From: Phycisphaerae bacterium
GTDB taxonomy: Bacteria > Planctomycetota > Phycisphaerae > UBA1845 > UTPLA1
Assembly (NCBI GenBank): GCA_016935885.1
Contig: JAFGQA010000307.1
Span: 1-10,029 of the forward strand
DNA length: 10,029 nucleotides
Direction: 5' to 3'
Shown here: positions 7,066 through 10,029 of the stretch, in pieces
Position numbering within the stretch: the first letter of the stretch is position 1
How the letters are laid out: each line of letters opens with the position of its first letter
Translations under genes and position numbers: made by a program
Notes under the pieces: model-generated
What the model saw: the letters and a program-made list of their open reading frames with translations, nothing else
What the model was told of the DNA's origin: nothing
Databases searched by the model: none

Positions 7066-7154
7066 GGTGCCACTGGCAGCTTGCCTGCCAGTGCTTCTCC
7101 ACTGACAGCGTCGTAACCGCATCGAGCACTGGCGGACAAGCCGCCAGTGGCACC
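7066..7154. repeat. Y-shaped repeat, 89 bp, larger variant
   Basis: The outer perfect inverted repeat is GGTGCCACTGGC (7066-7077) with GCCAGTGGCACC (7143-7154). It encloses two hairpins built partly from the same bases: CACTGGCA/TGCCAGTG (7071-7093) and CACTGGCGG/CCGCCAGTG (7127-7149). It can fold either as the long outer stem or as two hairpins. Confidence 0.75.
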
Positions 7155-7200
7155 CAAATGATGCCTTTTATACACCCTGTTGGAGGATGGCGGCCCACGC

Positions 7201-7245
7201 CGCCGCGCTACTCCTCCGGAGAGAAGCTGTCCTTGCCCACACCGC
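7201..7245 (-). pseudogene. Broken duplicate of a rubredoxin 3' end
   Basis: Positions 7201-7245 match 7301-7345 at 42 of 45 bases, exactly 100 bases apart. The matched part covers the last ten or so codons and stop of the intact rubredoxin at 7308-7469. On the minus strand it reads [11 protein letters not shown] followed by TAG, against [11 protein letters not shown] then TAG in the intact gene. Upstream of the GVG codons the similarity stops at once and both CxxC motifs are missing. Weak similarity continues past the stop to about 7183. It looks like the remnant of a second rubredoxin gene or a captured 3' segment. It lies between GTGGCAC (7147-7153) and GTGCCAC (7249-7255). Confidence 0.75.
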
Positions 7246-7307
7246 CGCGTGCCACTGCTCTTGAGCCGTGTACTCGTGAGCTGGCGACGCCGCCCCAAAC
7301 GGCCGCG

Positions 7308-7469
7308 CTATTCCTTCGGAGAGAAGCTGTCCTTGCCCACACCGCACACGGGGCAGACCCAGTCATCGGGGATATCCTCGAAGGCCGTTCCAGGCTTGAT
7401 CCCGTTCTCGGGGTCGCCCTTCGCGGGATCATAGATGTATCCACACGCGTCGCATTCATACTTCTTCAT
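7308..7469 (-). CDS. Rubredoxin (53 aa)
   Basis: A small cytoplasmic one-electron carrier with a single Fe(SCys)4 site. The reading [15 protein letters not shown] begins a full-length classic rubredoxin, with Cys6/Cys9 (CDAC) and Cys39/Cys42 (CPVC). It also has the conserved [18 protein letters not shown] and final KDSFSP segments. The length of 53 aa is typical. The start at 7469 has GGGAG about ten bases upstream, slightly far. It follows mntP with a 103-base gap and shares the strand of the flavodiiron gene, so it could be an alternative electron donor to that enzyme. Neither partner choice nor redox direction can be read from sequence. It is a paralogue of the rubredoxin at 9417-9611, with a shorter tail. 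A broken copy of its 3' end lies 100 bases further along. Confidence 0.95.
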   Translation of the reverse strand: MKKYECDACGYIYDPAKGDPENGIKPGTAFEDIPDDWVCPVCGVGKDSFSPKE

Positions 7470-7503
7470 GATTCTTGGTCTCCCATATTGTGATACCGTC
7501 GAT

Positions 7504-7528
7504 CACGGGCTGATTCAGCAGGCCCGTG
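7504..7528. other. Hairpin between mntP and rubredoxin genes
   Basis: CACGGGC (7504-7510) pairs with GCCCGTG (7522-7528) across an 11-base loop, 45 bases after the mntP stop and 35 before the rubredoxin start. There is no U-tract on the minus strand, so a factor-independent terminator is doubtful. It could also be a worn half of the CACGGGC/GCCCGTG arm seen in the Y-shaped repeats. Confidence 0.3.
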
Positions 7529-7572
7529 CCCTCGCGGGTTCCAAACCACGCGTCGATGAAGGCTCCACGACT

Positions 7573-8145
7573 TCACGCGTGATGCGACAGGACGATCCTA
7601 ACGCCAATCAGTATCAGTATGCACCCTCCGACCAGATCAGCGACACGTCCCCAACGACGCAAGACCCGGCCGGCGAACGTCATGCCCACACTGCTGAACA
7701 ACGCCGCCACCAGGCCGATCACGACGCACGGCAGCCAGACCGATACTTGCAGGAACGCCATGCTCAGGCCCACTGCCAGCGCGTCAATGCTTGTTGCGAG
7801 CGACAGGGCCACGAGCATCCAGCCTCTACTTGGGTCTGCGTTTGCCTTTCTGCCAGTGCCCGAACTGGCGTCAAGCAGCATCTTGCCGCCGATGATGCTG
7901 AGCAAGACAAATGCCAACCAGGGGCCGTAAGCGACGACCCGCGTCGAGATGGCCGATCCGACCAGCCAACCCAGGATCGGCATCATGAACTGGAAGAGCC
8001 CAAAGTGAAACGCGATCCTGAACACGTGTCGAGGCGTCACGCCGTCGATGGTCAGCCCCGCGGCGATCGAGACGGCAAACGCATCCATCGCCAGTCCGAC
8101 CGCGATTCCCAGAAGATTCAACCAGCTCACCTTGAAGCATCCCAT
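7573..8145 (-). CDS. mntP: Manganese efflux pump MntP
   Basis: A 190-aa membrane protein of the MntP (formerly YebN/DUF204) family, which exports Mn2+ from the cytoplasm. The internal duplication is visible: GLAMDAFAVSIAAG (residues 17-30, Asp21) and SLATSIDALAVGLSMAF (115-131, Asp121). These carry the paired aspartates needed for transport in the family. FGLFQFMMPILGW (48-60) and VLLSIIGGKMLL (80-91) are also characteristic. About six helices are predicted by eye. ATG at 8145 is taken as the start, but its ribosome site is poor. A TTG seven codons further in has AAGGTGAG a few bases upstream and may be the true start. It lies 51 bases after the flavodiiron gene, which leaves no room for a yybP-ykoY manganese riboswitch. 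Control is therefore probably shared with the rubredoxin/flavodiiron operon. Confidence 0.93.
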   Translation of the reverse strand: MGCFKVSWLNLLGIAVGLAMDAFAVSIAAGLTIDGVTPRHVFRIAFHFGLFQFMMPILGWLVGSAISTRVVAYGPWLAFVLLSIIGGKMLLDASSGTGRKANADPSRGWMLVALSLATSIDALAVGLSMAFLQVSVWLPCVVIGLVAALFSSVGMTFAGRVLRRWGRVADLVGGCILILIGVRIVLSHHA

Positions 8146-8196
8146 CCGGTCGGATCGAGCGGCACGTGCCCGTGGCTCGCGAACACGCGCTCAACA

Positions 8197-9420
8197 TCAC
8201 GGATCAACGCAGAGCTTCTCGCCCGCCTCACGATCGGGGGCCATCTCTTTCGCCTTCTCGGCCAGCATTCTCCCGGCCGCACGGCACTCATCCAGCACTT
8301 CCACGGTTGGCCGGTATTGCGCCCGGATTGGCTCGCGCAGGACTTCCCAGTTCATCGCCTTCATGACGTCATCCACCGCTTCTGGCCCCCCCTTGCTCCA
8401 GCCATACGAGCCGAACGCCAGGCCGGCCTTGTTGGCCGGTTTGAGGCCCTTCAAGTAGGTCAGCACCGCTCCCGCCATCGGCATCATTCCCTGGTTCAAC
8501 GTCGAGGAGCCAAACGCCACACAGGCCGCGTCAAGTACCTCGGTAGCGATCCTGGTCAGGTTCGACGTTCGGATGTTGATCAGCTCCGCCGCCACGCCGG
8601 CTTCGGAGGCCGTCTCATGGATCGCCCGGGCCATCTCGCCGGTGCTGTCCCACATCGTGTCGTAGATGACCAACACCTTCGGCTTCGGTCGACAACACGC
8701 CCAGTTCCCGTAGGCATTGACAATCTCCGCTATGTGGCTCCGCCAGATCACACCATGAGCCGGGGCGATCATCTCGATCTCCAGCTTGGCCGCCTGCTCC
8801 AACACCCTCGCCACCTGCCTGCCGAACGGCATGACGATGTTGGCATAGTACGTCTTCGCCTCCTCCATGACCGTGCACAGCGGCACCTCATCGTCGAATC
8901 GCTGGGAGCTGGCGTAGTGCTGACCGAAGGCATCCATCGAGAAGAGCAGCTTCTCCTCGGGAACGTACGTGAACATCGACTCCGGCCAGTGGACCATGGG
9001 CGTCTCGATGAATTCGAGCGTCCGTTTGCCCAAGCTGAGCGTGTCGCCGGTGGCGACGATCCGCGTCTTCCATCCAGACGTATCGTGATACCTGCCCAAC
9101 GCTGCTTCGCACTTCTTGTCACAAACCAGCACGGCGTTTGGCAAAGCCTCCATCGCCCGAGCCAGCCCCCCGGCGTGATCAGGTTCGGCATGGTTGCAGA
9201 CCACGTAATCAACGCTCGCCAGATCCGTCAGCGCTGCGATGTTCTGAAACAGCCGATCCACAAACGGCGCCTTGACCGTGTCGATCAAGGCGGTCTTCTC
9301 GTCGCGGACGAGGTATGCGTTGTACGTGACGCCGCGGTCGGTATTGTAGCCGTGGAAATCGCGAACGGCCCAGTCCACATACCCAACCCAATTGATGTTC
9401 TCGCGCAGTGTCGTGTTCAT
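8197..9420 (-). CDS. fprA: Flavodiiron protein (A-type flavoprotein, O2/NO reductase)
   Basis: A 407-aa cytoplasmic enzyme that reduces O2 to water and/or NO to N2O with electrons from rubredoxin. Residues about 1-245 are the metallo-beta-lactamase-like diiron domain. Ligands His77, Glu79, Asp81 ([10 protein letters not shown]), His144 (VHWPESM), Asp163 (SMDAFGQH) and His222 (APAHGVIW) are all present. The 62- and 18-residue spacings match the classic H-x-E-x-D...H...D...H pattern. Residues about 248-395 form the flavodoxin domain binding [15 protein letters not shown] (253-264), [12 protein letters not shown] (303-314) and [12 protein letters not shown] (336-347). There is no C-terminal rubredoxin or flavin reductase extension, so it is class A and needs a separate rubredoxin. 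The start ATG overlaps the TGA of the rubredoxin gene (ATGA), with GGAGG six bases upstream. O2 versus NO preference cannot be decided from sequence. Confidence 0.96.
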   Translation of the reverse strand: MNTTLRENINWVGYVDWAVRDFHGYNTDRGVTYNAYLVRDEKTALIDTVKAPFVDRLFQNIAALTDLASVDYVVCNHAEPDHAGGLARAMEALPNAVLVCDKKCEAALGRYHDTSGWKTRIVATGDTLSLGKRTLEFIETPMVHWPESMFTYVPEEKLLFSMDAFGQHYASSQRFDDEVPLCTVMEEAKTYYANIVMPFGRQVARVLEQAAKLEIEMIAPAHGVIWRSHIAEIVNAYGNWACCRPKPKVLVIYDTMWDSTGEMARAIHETASEAGVAAELINIRTSNLTRIATEVLDAACVAFGSSTLNQGMMPMAGAVLTYLKGLKPANKAGLAFGSYGWSKGGPEAVDDVMKAMNWEVLREPIRAQYRPTVEVLDECRAAGRMLAEKAKEMAPDREAGEKLCVDP

Positions 9421-9611
9421 GGACTCCCTCCACGAGCGTCGCCTTGCTCTTCCACCTCAGGCACAAACTGATCCTTGGAGGCGCCGCACCACGGGCAGCG
9501 CCAATCATCCGGCAAATCCTCAAAAGGCGTCCCCGGCGGAATGCCGCGTTCGGGGTCGCCCACGGCCGGATTATAACCATACGAGCACACTGTACATGCG
9601 TACCTTCTCAT
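9417..9611 (-). CDS. Rubredoxin (64 aa), partner of the flavodiiron protein
   Basis: A mononuclear-iron electron carrier, very likely the donor to the flavodiiron protein. [15 protein letters not shown] opens a complete rubredoxin with Cys6/Cys9 and Cys39/Cys42 (CPWC), plus [18 protein letters not shown] and KDQF. After the fold ends at about residue 51 there is a polar tail, [13 protein letters not shown]. That tail largely reflects the ribosome site of the next gene lying inside this one. The start at 9611 has GAGGT five bases upstream. A longer frame to 9878 runs through palindromic repeats and is not credible. The stop overlaps the flavodiiron start by four bases, giving fixed-ratio coupled translation, as in other rubredoxin-flavodiiron operons. 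It is the first gene of the apparent operon, so a promoter should lie in 9612-9850; none could be named with confidence. Confidence 0.95.
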   Translation of the reverse strand: MRRYACTVCSYGYNPAVGDPERGIPPGTPFEDLPDDWRCPWCGASKDQFVPEVEEQGDARGGSP

Positions 9612-9678
9612 CTCGCACCTCTGCCCGGGCCGTACAGCCGCAGACGTGTACCCCGTCAGTCTTGAGACGGGTGACGGA

Positions 9679-9757
9679 TGGCCCATGGCTTTAGCCGTGG
9701 GGGACATGAATCGGCGAAACATTCGCGTCCCCCACCTCTGAAGAGGTGGGGGACGCG
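9679..9757. repeat. Dispersed hairpin repeat, copy 2, with overlapping alternative stems
   Basis: The second copy of the 3513-3584 element. One stem pairs 9697-9704 (GTGGGGGA) with 9728-9735. A stronger perfect 15-bp stem pairs 9724-9738 with 9743-9757 around a TGAA loop. The two share bases 9728-9735, so they exclude each other. It lies between the upstream gene and the rubredoxin start, about 70 bases from it. Confidence 0.75.
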
Positions 9758-9817
9758 ACCAACGCCCAACGGGGCTTCCCATGTGATCGCCCCGAACGGG
9801 GGCTTCGCGACGCGCTC

Positions 9818-9835
9818 GGCCCGCTCGGGCGGGCC
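9818..9835. terminator. GC-rich hairpin after the upstream partial gene
   Basis: GGCCCGC (9818-9824) and GCGGGCC (9829-9835) form a perfect 7-bp stem with a TCGG loop (CCGA on the minus strand), 17 bases past the stop of the partial gene at 9853. It could end transcription of that gene. The absence of a U-tract makes this uncertain. Confidence 0.3.
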
Positions 9836-9852
9836 TTCCTAATATGGCAGCG

Positions 9853-10029
9853 CTACTTTCTCTTTTCGCATCTTCCACGCCGGCATCGGCTTCGGTATGA
9901 CGCTTGATTGCGTTCCTGATAGTAATGGCAGCACGCGGCCACGTGGGGCGGCGCGTGGCGTGGATGCCTCCACAGCGCGGTGGCCAGGGTGTTGGCCGCG
10001 TCGGCCATCTGCTCCAGCGTGATCGCCGG
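9853..10029 (-). CDS. Unrecognised protein, C-terminal part only
   Basis: The minus strand is open from the window edge to a TAG at 9853-9855 (58 codons). It starts mid-gene and includes [16 protein letters not shown], then [20 protein letters not shown], and finally a basic tail ([13 protein letters not shown]). The first part looks like an amphipathic helix and the composition is more protein-like than the opposite strand. The His/Cys-rich middle ([10 protein letters not shown]) might bind metal, which is speculation. I do not recognise the family. A repeat-rich gap of about 240 bases separates it from the rubredoxin gene, so it probably belongs to another transcription unit. The basic Arg/Lys tail may be random read-through at a frayed 3' end. 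Confidence 0.4.
   Translation of the reverse strand, partial: PAITLEQMADAANTLATALWRHPRHAPPHVAACCHYYQERNQASYRSRCRRGRCEKRK

Noticed and set aside
8146..8196. Manganese riboswitch (yybP-ykoY type) before mntP
   Set aside because: Only 51 bases separate mntP from the flavodiiron stop, too short for that structure.
7435..9471. A 678-codon open frame on the plus strand
   Set aside because: It is antisense to mntP, the flavodiiron gene and part of a rubredoxin, whose motifs are complete. The frame is open because of G+C-rich codon bias.

Overview
The window looks like chromosomal DNA of an anaerobic or microaerophilic bacterium. Codon choice is G+C-rich. Every convincing gene lies on the minus strand, so transcription runs from high to low coordinates. 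The gene content and the dense dispersed palindromes built on GTGGCAC/GTGCCAC suggest Planctomycetota (Phycisphaerae-like). That assignment is inference from memory and was not tested.

Layout in transcription order. At 10029-9853 is the tail of an unrecognised protein. A stretch of palindromic repeats follows (9612-9852). Next come a rubredoxin (9611-9417) that overlaps a flavodiiron protein gene by four bases (9420-8197), a MntP-type manganese exporter (8145-7573) and a second rubredoxin of 53 aa (7469-7308). A repeat-rich gap (6950-7307) carries a broken extra copy of a rubredoxin 3' end. After it come a ZIP-family metal transporter (6949-6125) and a cytochrome bd oxidase operon, cydA then cydB (6003-3644), overlapping by one base. 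A 1.2 kb non-coding region (2452-3643) is packed with hairpin arrays and inverted repeats. The window ends with nifU (2451-1492), nifS (1477-254) and a small open frame containing a MEVPCCGG motif (237 to the edge).

The genes share a theme: oxygen handling and iron-sulphur/metal homeostasis. Rubredoxin plus flavodiiron protein reduces O2 (or NO) in the cytoplasm. Cytochrome bd reduces O2 at the membrane with high affinity. NifU/NifS build the Fe-S clusters that oxygen damages. MntP and ZIP adjust Mn and Zn/Fe/Mn levels. No nitrogenase gene is visible, so NifU/NifS may be the general Fe-S assembly system here, as in some other anaerobes.

The least ordinary part is the non-coding DNA. At least five elements have an outer inverted repeat containing GTGGCA/TGCCAC that encloses two hairpins, or one in the shortest copy, giving a Y-shaped fold. 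Two arrays repeat a GAGAA-TCCC-TTCTC hairpin. A 13-bp perfect inverted repeat bounds a 450-bp block. A separate hairpin family occurs at 3513 and 9679. One Y-shaped element lies inside the open frame after nifS. No transposase, integrase, CRISPR array, tRNA or rRNA was seen.
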